Assembly (NCBI RefSeq): GCF_030546645.1
Contig: NZ_JAUOTO010000001.1
Coordinates: forward strand, 1,281,007 to 1,345,006
DNA length: 64,000 bases
From: Flavitalea plasmicola
GTDB lineage: Bacteria; Bacteroidota; Bacteroidia; Chitinophagales; Chitinophagaceae
Direction: 5' to 3'
Shown here: in pieces, positions 34,045-43,500 of the stretch
How the letters are laid out: the number at the start of each line of letters is the position of its first letter
Numbering within the stretch: position 1 is the first letter of the stretch
Notes under the pieces: generated by a model
Databases searched by the model: none
What the model saw: the letters and a program-made list of their open reading frames with translations, nothing else
Told to the model about the DNA's origin: nothing
Translations under genes and position numbers: made by a program

Positions 34045-34682
34045 TAAGCAATGTAGATGATATAAGTATCGGGAACGATATAGTTGCAATGGACGCCATT
34101 GATGCGGGCCGTACAATGCTGCCCGTATTTTATTCGAGGATCCTTTCACCGGACGAGCTCGAGCTGTATTCCAAAAAAGACTTTCCTGCCCTTCCTTTTG
34201 AACAGTTTGTCTGGTTATTGTGGTCGATCAAAGAATCAGTGTATAAATGTGTAAAAAGGCAGAACGCCCATCTTAACTTTTCTCCCCAAAAGATAATTGT
34301 AAAACAACTGAAACAATCAGCGGACCCATCGGCCTCTTATCACAGCTTTGTCCGTTTCAATTCTACGCTCATTTACGCCCGGTCCCGCGTGTCGGATAAA
34401 TGCATATACACCCTGGCCACGAATGATCCGGCGAGGTTCGACAATATTTGCTGGGATGTCCAACAGATCGAACAGACCGATCATATACATCAATCGAAAA
34501 GCGTAAGATCGTTTGTCATAGAGCGTCTTCAGCATTACTTTCCCGGGGACAACCTCCTGATCGAAAAGGCCGAGGCGGGATACCCCATTCTGGTAAGAAA
34601 TTCCACAGTAACCAATCTGCCTATTTCCTTTTCTCATCATCATAACCTCATTTTCTATTCTTTTCTCCTTATAAACGCTTAA
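34041..34682 (+). CDS. 4'-phosphopantetheinyl transferase family protein
   Basis: The 213-residue protein starts at a TTG that overlaps the ACP stop (TTGA). IGNDIVAMD near residues 10-18 and FVWLLWSIKESVYKC near residues 55-69 are the two magnesium/CoA-binding motifs of the Sfp/AcpS superfamily. The spacing and length fit an Sfp-like or single-domain bacterial enzyme. It should convert the apo forms of the two cluster ACPs to holo forms. It is the last recognisable gene of the pigment cluster. Confidence 0.82.
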   Translation: MISNVDDISIGNDIVAMDAIDAGRTMLPVFYSRILSPDELELYSKKDFPALPFEQFVWLLWSIKESVYKCVKRQNAHLNFSPQKIIVKQLKQSADPSASYHSFVRFNSTLIYARSRVSDKCIYTLATNDPARFDNICWDVQQIEQTDHIHQSKSVRSFVIERLQHYFPGDNLLIEKAEAGYPILVRNSTVTNLPISFSHHHNLIFYSFLLINA

Positions 34683-34702
34683 TTCATTTCCTCTTAAATT
34701 TA

Positions 34703-34749
34703 TGCATGTAATCGTATTGTTAGTACTACCATATGATTAAATTCAAACT
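34703..34749. repeat. Imperfect 47-bp repeat with AGTACT core, copy 1
   Basis: By eye, 39 of 47 positions match 51731-51777. The shared core is TAGTACT. In copy 2 it forms an inverted repeat, TAGTAC and GTACTA around five bases, which resembles operators of HxlR-type regulators. The position here, next to a dehydrogenase relic, suggests a leftover promoter region. The regulator assignment is inference. Confidence 0.45.
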
Positions 34750-34894
34750 ACTTAATCCAAAAACATTTAAACAAAATAATTCCACTAACGGATATGCCTT
34801 TTTCGCGTGCAATCTTAATAAGCGTGGGTATAAAGGTTATCTGACTGTTCATTGCGGGAAAGGCCAATTACCTGGTGACCGGAATTAATTAATC

Positions 34895-35067
34895 CTAAAG
34901 TTTAGTTGCGATTATTTCATCAGGCGAATTTTCTTTTACGCCGGCGTTGTTGATCAGTACATTCAATTGTTTATGGCTTTGCAAAAATTTATCTGCAAAC
35001 TCCTTGACATCGTTAAGATCGCTCTAATCAAGTTTCGAGATTTCCAGCGTGCCCTTTCCGTTAAGCG
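34895..35067 (-). pseudogene. Short-chain dehydrogenase/reductase fragment
   Basis: On the minus strand the frame gives GKGTLEISKLD, then a stop, then SDLNDVKEFADKF and QLNVLINNAGVKENSPDE. These match the middle of a classical SDR, including the NNAG motif. The N-terminal Rossmann motif and the C-terminal half with the YxxxK pair are missing, and a TAG interrupts the piece where a leucine is expected. It is a remnant with no coding capacity. Confidence 0.75.
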
Positions 35068-35244
35068 CTTAAAGTTTCTTTAATCCGAAGGCAAGCAATG
35101 CAATAACCATGCGGGATGTTAAAAGAATCCATTATCTTTAAAATCAATCTTTAACTGTCCTTCTAAAATCGGTGGCATTAATAATTGGCTTGCTTTAAAA
35201 AAGCGGGCAATTGATGAGGCTCCCTGTATTGAACGCCATACCAG

Positions 35245-35275
35245 TCCGATTGGACTATTTAATAGTCCAATCGGA
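35245..35275. promoter_or_regulatory. 31-bp perfect palindrome upstream of the cupin gene (putative operator)
   Basis: The two 15-base arms (35245-35259 and 35261-35275) are exact reverse complements around a single central base; the core reads GGACTATT and AATAGTCC. It lies 55 bp before the cupin ATG at 35331. There is no T-run after it, so a terminator is less likely than a repressor operator, for example for a dimeric MarR- or HxlR-type protein. The regulator is unknown. Confidence 0.6.
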
Positions 35276-35330
35276 ATATTTTTTTCAATCGAAAACCACC
35301 GATCTTCGTCTTGCATCTAAAAATACAAGT

Positions 35331-35837
35331 ATGGAAAACCCAAAAAAGAGTCCTATAACCATAGGGGCAAAGGGAGGCAAAATCTTCTCTGTTGTCGGGG
35401 ATACTTACCGTATCCTGGTCGGTGGCGCTGAAACCAATGGCGCATTTGCGGCAATAGATATGCTGATACCGCCCAACGGCGGTCCAGGTCCTCATGAACA
35501 TGCACAAATCGAGGAATCATTTTACGTTATCGAGGGCGAAATTGAAGTCAAATCAGAGTTTGGCGAATACATTGCCACGAAAGGTTCATTTGTGAATATC
35601 CCAAAAGGCGGTGTTGTTCATGGTTTTAAAAATAAAACCGATAAAATAGCCCATCTCCTTTGTGTTGTTGTCCCGTCAGGCCTGGATACTTTTTTTGAAG
35701 AAATTGGCAAGCCGGTTGGTTATGGGGAGTTTCTTCCCCCTCCGCCGATGGATCCTGAATCGGCAAAACAATTGATGGCTATAGCTGAAAAACACGGACA
35801 AAAAGTGTTTCCCCCGGACTACCTCGATAAAGTTTAA
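35331..35837 (+). CDS. Cupin domain-containing protein
   Basis: I place the start at the ATG at 35331 (168 residues), because a more upstream start would translate through the 31-bp palindrome. The single cupin barrel has the metal ligands in GPHEHAQIEESFYVIEGEIE near residues 52-71 (two His and a Glu) and the second motif in NIPKGGVVHGFKN near 90-102 (His). C-terminal PPPPMDPESAKQL is typical of a widespread quercetin-dioxygenase-like cupin family. The substrate is unknown. The NmrA-like gene follows after 6 bp, so the two form an operon. Confidence 0.85.
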   Translation: MENPKKSPITIGAKGGKIFSVVGDTYRILVGGAETNGAFAAIDMLIPPNGGPGPHEHAQIEESFYVIEGEIEVKSEFGEYIATKGSFVNIPKGGVVHGFKNKTDKIAHLLCVVVPSGLDTFFEEIGKPVGYGEFLPPPPMDPESAKQLMAIAEKHGQKVFPPDYLDKV

Positions 35838-35843
35838 ACTATC

Positions 35844-36686
35844 ATGAAATTACTGATGATCGGTGCCACCGGGAGATTTGCCGGATTGGTTTTGCCGCAA
35901 TTAAAAAAACAAGGCCATCATATCACCGCATTGGTACAGGACGGCAACAAAGGAAAACAAGCCATCGCCAGCGGCGCAGACCAGTTTGCTATAGGCGATC
36001 TCTATGATCCTGTTACGCTTAAAAGTGCAGCCGCAGGGATAGATGGCGTATTCCACATCATCCCTGCATTTAACCGGGAGGTCGAAGCAGGTTTGAACAT
36101 GGTTAAGGCGGCGGAGGGAACTGGCGTTAAAAAATTTGTATTCTCTAGTGTCTATCACACTTCTTTGTCGTTAGCCAACCATGCTGAGAAGCGGCCGACA
36201 GAAGAGGCGCTTTATCACTCCGGCATGGATTATACCATTTTGCAGCCTGCCATGTATATGCAAATGTTGCAGCAGAGCTGGCAGGCAGCCAAACAAAGCG
36301 GCGAAATTGTTATGCCCTATTCAAAAGATTCGAAAATGGCATATGTGGATTACAGGGATGTCGCCGAAGCCGTGGCTTTAGCTATGACCGACAGGCGTTT
36401 GTCCTACGGGACGTTTGAGCTGGCATCACCAGGCATGTTTAGCCGGGTTGATTTGGCGGAGTTGATGAGTAAAAAGTTGGGCAAAAGGATCATAGCGAAA
36501 GATCTGCCCGTAGATGAATGGGCTAAACAAGTAAATATTCCACCTGGAGAACTGCGTGAAGGGCTCATTTCGATGAATAAAGAATATGACAAATACGGGT
36601 TCTCCGGCGGAAACGCCTTGGTACTCGAGACTATACTTGGCCACCCGGCGCGTACCGTGCCACAGTTTATTGAAGAATTGAAGTAA
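35844..36686 (+). CDS. NmrA/SDR-a-type NAD(P)-binding protein
   Basis: This 280-residue protein has the Rossmann motif IGATGRFAGLVL near residues 6-17 and the atypical SDR core (FAIGDLYDPVTLKSAA, VKKFVFSSVYHTSL, YTILQPAMYMQML, MAYVDYRDVAEAVALAM). It resembles NAD(P)H:quinone-reductase-like and NmrA proteins. Together with the upstream cupin it may form a small detoxification unit under the palindromic operator. It is only distantly similar to the NmrA-like protein at 2770-3648. Confidence 0.83.
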   Translation: MKLLMIGATGRFAGLVLPQLKKQGHHITALVQDGNKGKQAIASGADQFAIGDLYDPVTLKSAAAGIDGVFHIIPAFNREVEAGLNMVKAAEGTGVKKFVFSSVYHTSLSLANHAEKRPTEEALYHSGMDYTILQPAMYMQMLQQSWQAAKQSGEIVMPYSKDSKMAYVDYRDVAEAVALAMTDRRLSYGTFELASPGMFSRVDLAELMSKKLGKRIIAKDLPVDEWAKQVNIPPGELREGLISMNKEYDKYGFSGGNALVLETILGHPARTVPQFIEELK

Positions 36687-36703
36687 ATTGATGAGCTATT
36701 ATA

Positions 36704-36859
36704 ATGGAAAATATATCATTGACGCCGTACAACAGGTACGGGTTACAGCTTAAGAACCACTTAGTGATGGCGCCGATGACAAGAAGCAGGGCCATCGACG
36801 ACATACCGAACGCCCGGATGTCTATTACTGCAGATTTTGACGGTACTAAGAAAACATAA
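36704..36859 (+). pseudogene. N-terminal remnant of an ene-reductase (Old Yellow Enzyme family)
   Basis: The 51-codon frame reads SLTPYNRYGLQLKNHLVMAP then MTRSRAIDDIPNA, which is the FMN-binding N-terminus of alkene reductases (NADH:flavin oxidoreductase family). After about 38 residues the match ends and a TAA closes the frame. A full enzyme has about 360 residues, so this is a truncated relic. Its stop overlaps the ATG of the AraC regulator (TAATG), which may be coincidence or may now provide translational coupling. Confidence 0.75.
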
Positions 36860-37833
36860 TGGCGGTTACTTTTGAATTTGTTATTGAAAAAGGGTTCCAT
36901 TTTGCCGAAGTATTTGGCAAAAGGTTTGGAATGCCTGTTGCCGAAAACCGGGTTTATTTACCCAAATCGTTGGGTGATGGCTATATACAGGAAATGCAAT
37001 TGAGGGAGGGCCTGAGCCTGTGCATGCATCGATACATACTTAAACAGGAGTTTTCGTTAAAACGCCTGGAATTAGCCGGACCGTCCAAAATGTTGACGCT
37101 TAAGTTCGACTGCAGAAAGGTTGCGTTGGAAAGCGGGCAGCAGGAAACCCATCTGTTTGCCCCCGGGTGCGAAGCCGAATTGGGCACGGGCAATTTTTTC
37201 ACCGAGATATTCTTTCCCGCAAAGCAAGAGATTTACTTTTTGGTCATCAACGTGGCCCGTGAGCTTTTGGTGGAATTGCTTCATTTGTCCGGTGAAGAGG
37301 CTGCATTGCGCAACCAGCTTTTAACCAACCCATCGTTTGTCGCCAATGTATCAATGTCAGTTGAAATGGAAAGCGCACTGAAAGATCTCAGTAACACAAC
37401 CTTAGGTGCGCCATTTTATTTATTGCGTTGCCAGGCGAAAGCGCTTGAATTAATTTATCTATTGTTCGCTAAGATAACAGAAAGAGTCAATGACACGGAG
37501 GTTGCTGTCAACAGGGCCGACGCAGACAAGTTATACGAGGTCAGATCAATGATCCTTAAGGATTTGTCGGTAGCACCGCGGTTGAATGATTTGTCAAAGA
37601 AAGTCAACATGAGCCCGACGAAAATGAAAACGCTTTTCCGACAGATATTCGGAGATTCTATTTACAATTATTTTCAGCATGCGAGGATGAATGAAGCCGC
37701 CAGGCTGCTCAGGGACCATTCCGTAACAGAAACGGGTTATCGACTCGGCTTTACCAATATGAGCCACTTTTCCCGTTTGTTTGAGAAGTATTTTAAGACG
37801 AAACCCAAGAAATTCAAGGGGGGTAATTTATAA
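36859..37833 (+). CDS. AraC family transcriptional regulator
   Basis: This 324-residue protein has a divergent N-terminal sensing domain and a C-terminal AraC double helix-turn-helix: LNDLSKKVNMSPTKMKTLFR near residues 245-264, then AARLLRDHSVTETGYRLGFT and MSHFSRLFEKYFKTKPKKFK at the end. The second motif shows the classic GF.. SHFSRxFKxxFG..P pattern. The target is unknown; the flanking remnant genes suggest that it once controlled an ene-reductase or hydrolase operon. Confidence 0.88.
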   Translation: MAVTFEFVIEKGFHFAEVFGKRFGMPVAENRVYLPKSLGDGYIQEMQLREGLSLCMHRYILKQEFSLKRLELAGPSKMLTLKFDCRKVALESGQQETHLFAPGCEAELGTGNFFTEIFFPAKQEIYFLVINVARELLVELLHLSGEEAALRNQLLTNPSFVANVSMSVEMESALKDLSNTTLGAPFYLLRCQAKALELIYLLFAKITERVNDTEVAVNRADADKLYEVRSMILKDLSVAPRLNDLSKKVNMSPTKMKTLFRQIFGDSIYNYFQHARMNEAARLLRDHSVTETGYRLGFTNMSHFSRLFEKYFKTKPKKFKGGNL

Positions 37834-37856
37834 AAGAAATTTTTAAAAGGACGGTC

Positions 37857-38310
37857 ATGGCCTTATCAAAAGAAGTTTTAGACAGCATAGCATTCTCAAA
37901 ACAAAATGGATTCGACAAATTAAACCTTGCGCCCCCGGAGGAAACGAGGAAAGCGATGGCGAAGGCCGCGCAGGACCCCGGCCCCACTGCTGTGGCAGAT
38001 GTGATCACTCACTGCGGAAATTATGAAATGGTTTTGGGGCGATTATCTGAGTGATCCTGCTTTGTTCGAAGAAGCATCGATGCTCCGGGCTGCCGATTTT
38101 ACGGGCTTACCTCCAGCCATGATTTTCACCTGCAACTACGATCCGTAGAGAGATGAGGGAAAAGCCTATGCAGATAAATTGCAGAAGGCCGGCGTCACCA
38201 CGATCTTTCAGAATTATGAAAATATACATGGATTTTTCGGGATCGGTTCGATGGGAGAGAAGGCGATGCAGGAAGCGTGCGCCTTTTTAAAAGATAAATT
38301 GAACAGTTAA
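37857..38310 (+). pseudogene. Degraded alpha/beta hydrolase (acetyl esterase family)
   Basis: A first frame, from 37857, gives FDKLNLAPPEETRKAMAKAA and ends at a TGA near 38054. Another frame then gives GDYLSDPALFEEASMLRAAD, GLPPAMIFTCNYDP, a TAG where leucine is expected, and RDEGKAYADKLQKAGV, IHGFFGIGSM, ending at 38310. These are the C-terminal parts of an HSL/acetyl-esterase-type hydrolase, including the catalytic Asp (YDPxRDEG) and His (IHGFF) regions. The nucleophile region is lost. The gene carries a frameshift, an internal stop and a large deletion. Confidence 0.75.
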
Positions 38311-38543
38311 CTAATTTATGAACGTTGTGACGGATATATTTTCACCTCGTTTTTGAGCATAAACCAGGCTGCGCCTGTTTGGGCTATTGCGCTGTAATGG
38401 CATACTAAAGACGCAGATAGTAGTTGACTGGTTCATTTAAACAAAAGTTTATAAACCCAAGAACAAAATCCGGGCAGTCCGAATATTTGTGTTGATTATC
38501 GGGTTTTCATTATTTTTACCCACCGGTTAAAGCTTAGTACAAT

Positions 38544-39143
38544 TTGCCCCCTGATTCGATCCATAATGAAAGGAATTTGCTTCTGCAGATCGCGGAGGGC
38601 AGTGAAATAGCTTTTCGAGAGTTATTCGAGCACTACCAGCGGCGACTGTTCACCTATGTATATAAGGTCACGCGTTCAAGAGATCTGGCCGACGATGCCG
38701 TGCAGGATATCTTCCTGAAGATCTGGTCCATGAGGCAAAAGCTGCCGGAAATAGAGAACATTGAGGCCTATCTTCGTCGAATGGCACACAACCAGGCGCT
38801 TAAAGGTTTTCAGGCGGTGGCAAGGGAAGGGTTGGTGGAAGACGAGTTGGCACGTCGGCGATCGGCCCATGGAAGTGCGGATGACGGCCTGCTCTCCAAG
38901 GAAATACAGCTTTATATCAATCGCCTTATCGATCAGCTTACACCGTCCCAGCGCAGGGTATTCCTGTTAAGCCGGGAAGAAGGCCTCAGGCAGCAGGAAA
39001 TCGCCGACCGCCTGGGATTGAACCTCGTCACTGTCAAACGACACATGGTGGATGCGCTGAAAGCCATCCGGGACGGCCTTGCTCAAAACTATGGCACACA
39101 GGCTGTTGTGCTTTATATAATCTTTCGGTTAAGCGATTATTAA
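38544..39143 (+). CDS. RNA polymerase ECF sigma-70 factor (FecI-like, Bacteroidetes type)
   Basis: The 199-residue protein starts at a TTG because no in-frame ATG lies near the conserved N-terminus. Region 2 is seen in FRELFEHYQRRLFTYVYKVT and LADDAVQDIFLKIW; region 4 in LTPSQRRVFLLSREEGLRQQ and EIADRLGLNLVTVKRHM. It is followed by a FecR gene and a SusC/SusD pair, the standard arrangement in which a SusC signal releases the sigma factor from FecR. In the 233 bp before it I see an AT-rich stretch but no clear -7/-33 pair. Confidence 0.9.
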   Translation: MPPDSIHNERNLLLQIAEGSEIAFRELFEHYQRRLFTYVYKVTRSRDLADDAVQDIFLKIWSMRQKLPEIENIEAYLRRMAHNQALKGFQAVAREGLVEDELARRRSAHGSADDGLLSKEIQLYINRLIDQLTPSQRRVFLLSREEGLRQQEIADRLGLNLVTVKRHMVDALKAIRDGLAQNYGTQAVVLYIIFRLSDY

Positions 39144-39233
39144 AAATATATCATTTTTTTCTTCGCCTTCTCCTTCATTAAGGGATCATACCGAGGTAGC
39201 CTTTCCTGATTTCAAATTTACACGCATGTAGCT

Positions 39234-40451
39234 ATGTCAGAACGATTCACCTATTTAATGGCCCGTTGGCTCGACGGCAGCAGTTCCAAAGAGGAGCAGA
39301 GGGAGCTTTGGGGATTATCGCTGGAAGCGGCCAACCAGGAGCTGCTGAAGGCTGAGCTGGAGCGCACCTGGAGCGGTGTGACTGATGAGCAAAGCATGTC
39401 TGCCGGGAAGATCGAGGCGTTATTTGAAAAGGTCGGCAGTGACGCTGCCGAAAGGATGGATGCCGAGCCTCCCGCGGAAGCACTCATCGGGCGGAAGTGG
39501 CTATTTGGGCGATGGATCTTAGGAAGCACGGCTGCGGCGGCGGTCGTCATGCTTGTTATCGGGACACTGATATGGCGGACGAGATCATCTGTTGAGCAGC
39601 CTGTACCGTCGGTAGTCCAAAATATGACGCATGAGATCCTGCCCGGAGGGAATAAGGCGGTGCTAACGCTATCGGATGGCAAGAAGATCGTTCTTGACAG
39701 CGCCGCAGACGGCACGCTGACAAAACAGGGCAGCGTCCATATCATCAAGCTGGGGGACGGGCGTCTGGCATACGAGGGTAAGGATAATGTCAACGCTCTT
39801 AATACATTAAGCACGCCCTATGGCGGCATGTATCGCCTGAGATTGCCGGATGGCACAGAGGTATGGCTTAACGCCGCCTCCTCTATTACCTATCCTACAG
39901 CCTTTGCCGGGCCCAAAAGGGAAGTGCATGTTAAAGGAGAAGCCTATTTCGAAGTGGCGAAAGATGCATCGAAACCCTTTTTCGTCGAGGTTGACGGCCA
40001 TTCAACTATTGAGGTGATGGGAACAGACTTCAATGTGAACGCCTATGAAAATGAAGATGTGATCAGCACCACCTTATTACAAGGCGTGGTGAAGGTCACT
40101 GCCGGCGGCACGGGCGACAAGGGCCACCAGGTCACTCTTAAACCAGGACAGCAAACGCTGATAGACACTGACGCGCGGAGAATCAGATCGGTGAACTATG
40201 TAGACACCGAAAGGATCGTAGCATGGAAGAACGGGGCTTTCAATTTCGAAGGGATACCGCTGGAGAGGGCTATGCGGCAACTGGCAAGATGGTATGATCT
40301 GCAGATCACCTATGAACAACCTGTCCGGGCAATTCAGTTCGGCGGCACGCTGAAAAGGAACCTGCCGCTTTCCGACGTATTGCATTTTCTGGAGGGGGCC
40401 GGCCTTCATTACAAACTGGAGGAGAACCACAGGTTAGTGATTTTAAAGTAA
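39234..40451 (+). CDS. FecR-family anti-sigma factor (DUF4974 C-terminus)
   Basis: This 405-residue protein has a cytoplasmic N-terminus (FTYLMARWLDGSSSKEEQREL), one TM helix near residues 92-113 (WILGSTAAAAVVMLVIGTLI), the FecR domain (TPYGGMYRLRLPDGTEVWLN; EVHVKGEAYFEVAKD; GTDFNVNAYENE) and a C-terminal STN-like DUF4974 region (FNFEGIPLERAMRQLARWYD). It holds the ECF sigma factor inactive until the SusC-like protein signals substrate binding. Confidence 0.92.
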   Translation: MSERFTYLMARWLDGSSSKEEQRELWGLSLEAANQELLKAELERTWSGVTDEQSMSAGKIEALFEKVGSDAAERMDAEPPAEALIGRKWLFGRWILGSTAAAAVVMLVIGTLIWRTRSSVEQPVPSVVQNMTHEILPGGNKAVLTLSDGKKIVLDSAADGTLTKQGSVHIIKLGDGRLAYEGKDNVNALNTLSTPYGGMYRLRLPDGTEVWLNAASSITYPTAFAGPKREVHVKGEAYFEVAKDASKPFFVEVDGHSTIEVMGTDFNVNAYENEDVISTTLLQGVVKVTAGGTGDKGHQVTLKPGQQTLIDTDARRIRSVNYVDTERIVAWKNGAFNFEGIPLERAMRQLARWYDLQITYEQPVRAIQFGGTLKRNLPLSDVLHFLEGAGLHYKLEENHRLVILK

Positions 40452-40562
40452 AATAAAAGCCGAAGATGCGGGAACATCTCCGGCAGGAATTTGATCAACG
40501 AATAAGAACATTTTTTGAATCGAAGACAGCTGCTTATTAATTAACCAAACTTAGGTGAAGTT

Positions 40563-43500
40563 ATGGAATTTTCTGCTCTAAACCAGCCGAATGGGATCGG
40601 TATGTCCCCCAACGAACAATCCGGGCCCCGGCTACTAACCAAAACACTGTTAGCTATGAAACTAACAATCGTTCTTCTGACTGCGGTCATTTTCAGCGCA
40701 CATGCGTCCGGTGTAGCCCAGTCGGTTACGCTGACCGCACAAAAAATGCCACTGCAAAATGTGTTCAAAGTCATTGAAAAACAAACTGGCTATAGCATTT
40801 TTTACAATGATGAATATATCAGGAACGCCGGCCTGGTGACGGTTAACGTGCATGAAATGCCCTTAAGGGATTTCCTGGGGCTCATTCTGAAACAGGACAA
40901 CCTGTCATACGAGATCTCCAGAGACAATATCCTCATCAAAAGAGCAACACCGATGCCTGCCTTATCCGATCCTGCAAAACCCGTCAAAGTTTCGGGCACC
41001 GTAACAGGGGACAATAATCAGCCGCTGTCCGGCGCTACAGTCCAGGTAAAAGGGCAGGTGGCCAGCACCGTTACCGACGCCAAAGGAAATTTTCAGATCA
41101 CGGTGGATCAGGGCGCGACGATCGTGATAAGCTATGTCGGATATCAACCGAAGGAAATAAAGATCAACAACAGTCAGACTATAAACATAACCCTGGATGC
41201 TACGGAGCAAATGCTCGGGAATGCGGATGTGGTTACAACAGGTTACCAGGTGTTATCAAAAGAACGCAGCGCCGGGGCCTTTTCCAAACCGGATATGCTT
41301 ACGATTGCCACCCGGTCCAGCAGCCCTAATATTTTGCAAAGGCTGGACGGGCTGGTACCCGGCCTGGTGATCAACAATGCGCCAAATGGTCAACCGCTGC
41401 TGATCCGGGGGCTGACCTCCGTCAACTCCACCAAATCTCCTTTGATCATAGTAGATGGAGTTGAGTTACCCGGCAACAACACCAGTCCTGATGCTTTGAC
41501 CAATGTGCTGAACAGCGCCAACCCGATAGCAAATATCAATCCGCAGGATATTGCGGACATCACTGTGCTCAAGGACGCTTCTGCTGCCTCGATCTGGGGC
41601 GCAAAGGCGGCAAACGGTGTGATCGTCATCACCACGAAAAAAGGCAGGGCCGGGGAGAACCTAAAAGTCGAATATGACGGGTACTATATTTTTCAGGGCC
41701 GCCCGGACCGGGGCTATATTCCCAAATTAAACAGCCAGCAATATATAACTGCCGCCAGGGAAATATTTCCGGAATATGCTCCTTTCAATACATGGGGCTC
41801 CGTGCAATCCGTTGCCCCGGTGCCTCCACATCTGCAGGTCCAATATGACCGGTACCGGGGGCTGATCACGCAGGCACAGGCCGATAAATCGCTGGATAGC
41901 CTTGCGGGCATCTCCAACAGCGGGGATGTATCCGATATTTTTTACCGCAGGGCTGCTACGACGAATCACACCGTATCGATCTCGGGAGGGACCCGGGCCT
42001 ATACCTACTACGGGTCACTGAGCTACACCGGGATACAGAACAATGTACCCGGACAAAAGAACAATAGCTATAAGATCAATCTCAGGCAGGATGTCAATGT
42101 GAACACAAGGGTGCAGATCTCCTTCATAACGGACCTCACGAATACGGCTACGAGCGGGAATGCCATCGGCATCGATAGCGGTATCGCCGTCCCCGATGTG
42201 GCGCTGGTACCCTATCAGCGTTTCCGGAACGCCAATGGCAATCCATTGGCCGTGAACTTTATGGGTAAATACAGCGATTCTCTCCGGCAGGATTACCAGG
42301 CGAGAAGCCGGATCAATCTTGATTATGTACCGGTGAACGAGATCAATGCCGGCTATTTCAAAGGAAATGTGTTATCAGGCAGGATTGTGGGAGGTGCCAA
42401 AGTAACGCTGTTGAAGAGCCTCCGCTTTGAAGGCACCTATGGCTATTCCACCATGTCCTCCAACACAAGGACGGTACTGAGCCAGGGAAGCTATGGCGTA
42501 AGGAACGAGCTGCTGAATTTCACGCAGGCGCCTACCGTAGGCAGCGTCCCGCAGTACTGGCTGCCTGCCACGGGCGGCAGGCTGACGGAAAATAACGCCA
42601 CGCAAAAGAACTGGACCGTCAGAGATCAATTAATTTTCGACCAAAGCTGGAACGAACATCAATTGACCGTACTGGCAGGCCAGGAAGCCACCAGCATTAC
42701 TCCCGTGACGACACAGGTGATCTATCGGGGCTGGGACGACCAGCTCCAGCTTTCCCGTCCGGTGAACTACGATACACTGGCCAAAGGCATAGACGGGACA
42801 GTCACCGGTCAGCCAGGTATATTGCCCAATAATCTAAGCGGCGGTGAAGGGATCATAACGAGGACAACATCCTATTATTCCAGCCTTAGCTATGCCTATC
42901 TAAGCAAATATGTGCTGAATGGCAGCTGGAGAATAGACAAGAGTAATTTGTTCGGATTCGATCAGTCTGCGCAAAACCGCCCTGTGTGGAGCGTCGGAGG
43001 TAAATGGATGCTGGCCCGTGAAAAATTTATGACATCGCTGACCTGGCTGGACAGGCTGGATCTGCGGTTGACCTATGGTATCACCGGAAACGCGCCGACG
43101 CCGGGTACCGCAGCCTCTTTCGACATCCTGCTTGCCCAATCGAATGTGAACTATGTCAATCAAACGGGATATGTCATCTCTACACCAGCCAATAGTAAGC
43201 TCACCTGGGAGGGGACTTCGGTTTATAACACCGGGCTTGATTTTTCGCTCATGGGCGGCCGTTTAGCCGGGTCCATCGACGGATATTTGAAAAAGACGCA
43301 TGATCTCATTGGACCGCTGAAAACAGCGCCCCTGACGGGTTATGCCACAGTCACGGGAAATTTCGGCGACCTCGAGAACAAAGGCATCGAGCTTCTTTTA
43401 AATTCGCTGAACGTCGTGTCAAAGAATTTCTTCTGGCGGACCACCCTGATCTTTGGTTACAACAGGAATAAGATCACAGAGCTGGCAGCCAGCACACCGA

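Larger units (their letters stand above)
34683..35330. other. Gene-poor stretch between the pigment cluster and the cupin gene
   Basis: This 648-bp stretch has no intact gene. It holds a 47-bp sequence (34703-34749) that recurs at 51731-51777 with 39 matching positions, a decayed short-chain dehydrogenase fragment on the minus strand (34895-35067) and a 31-bp perfect palindrome (35245-35275). Between these I see nothing. It looks like the scar of gene loss. Confidence 0.6.
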
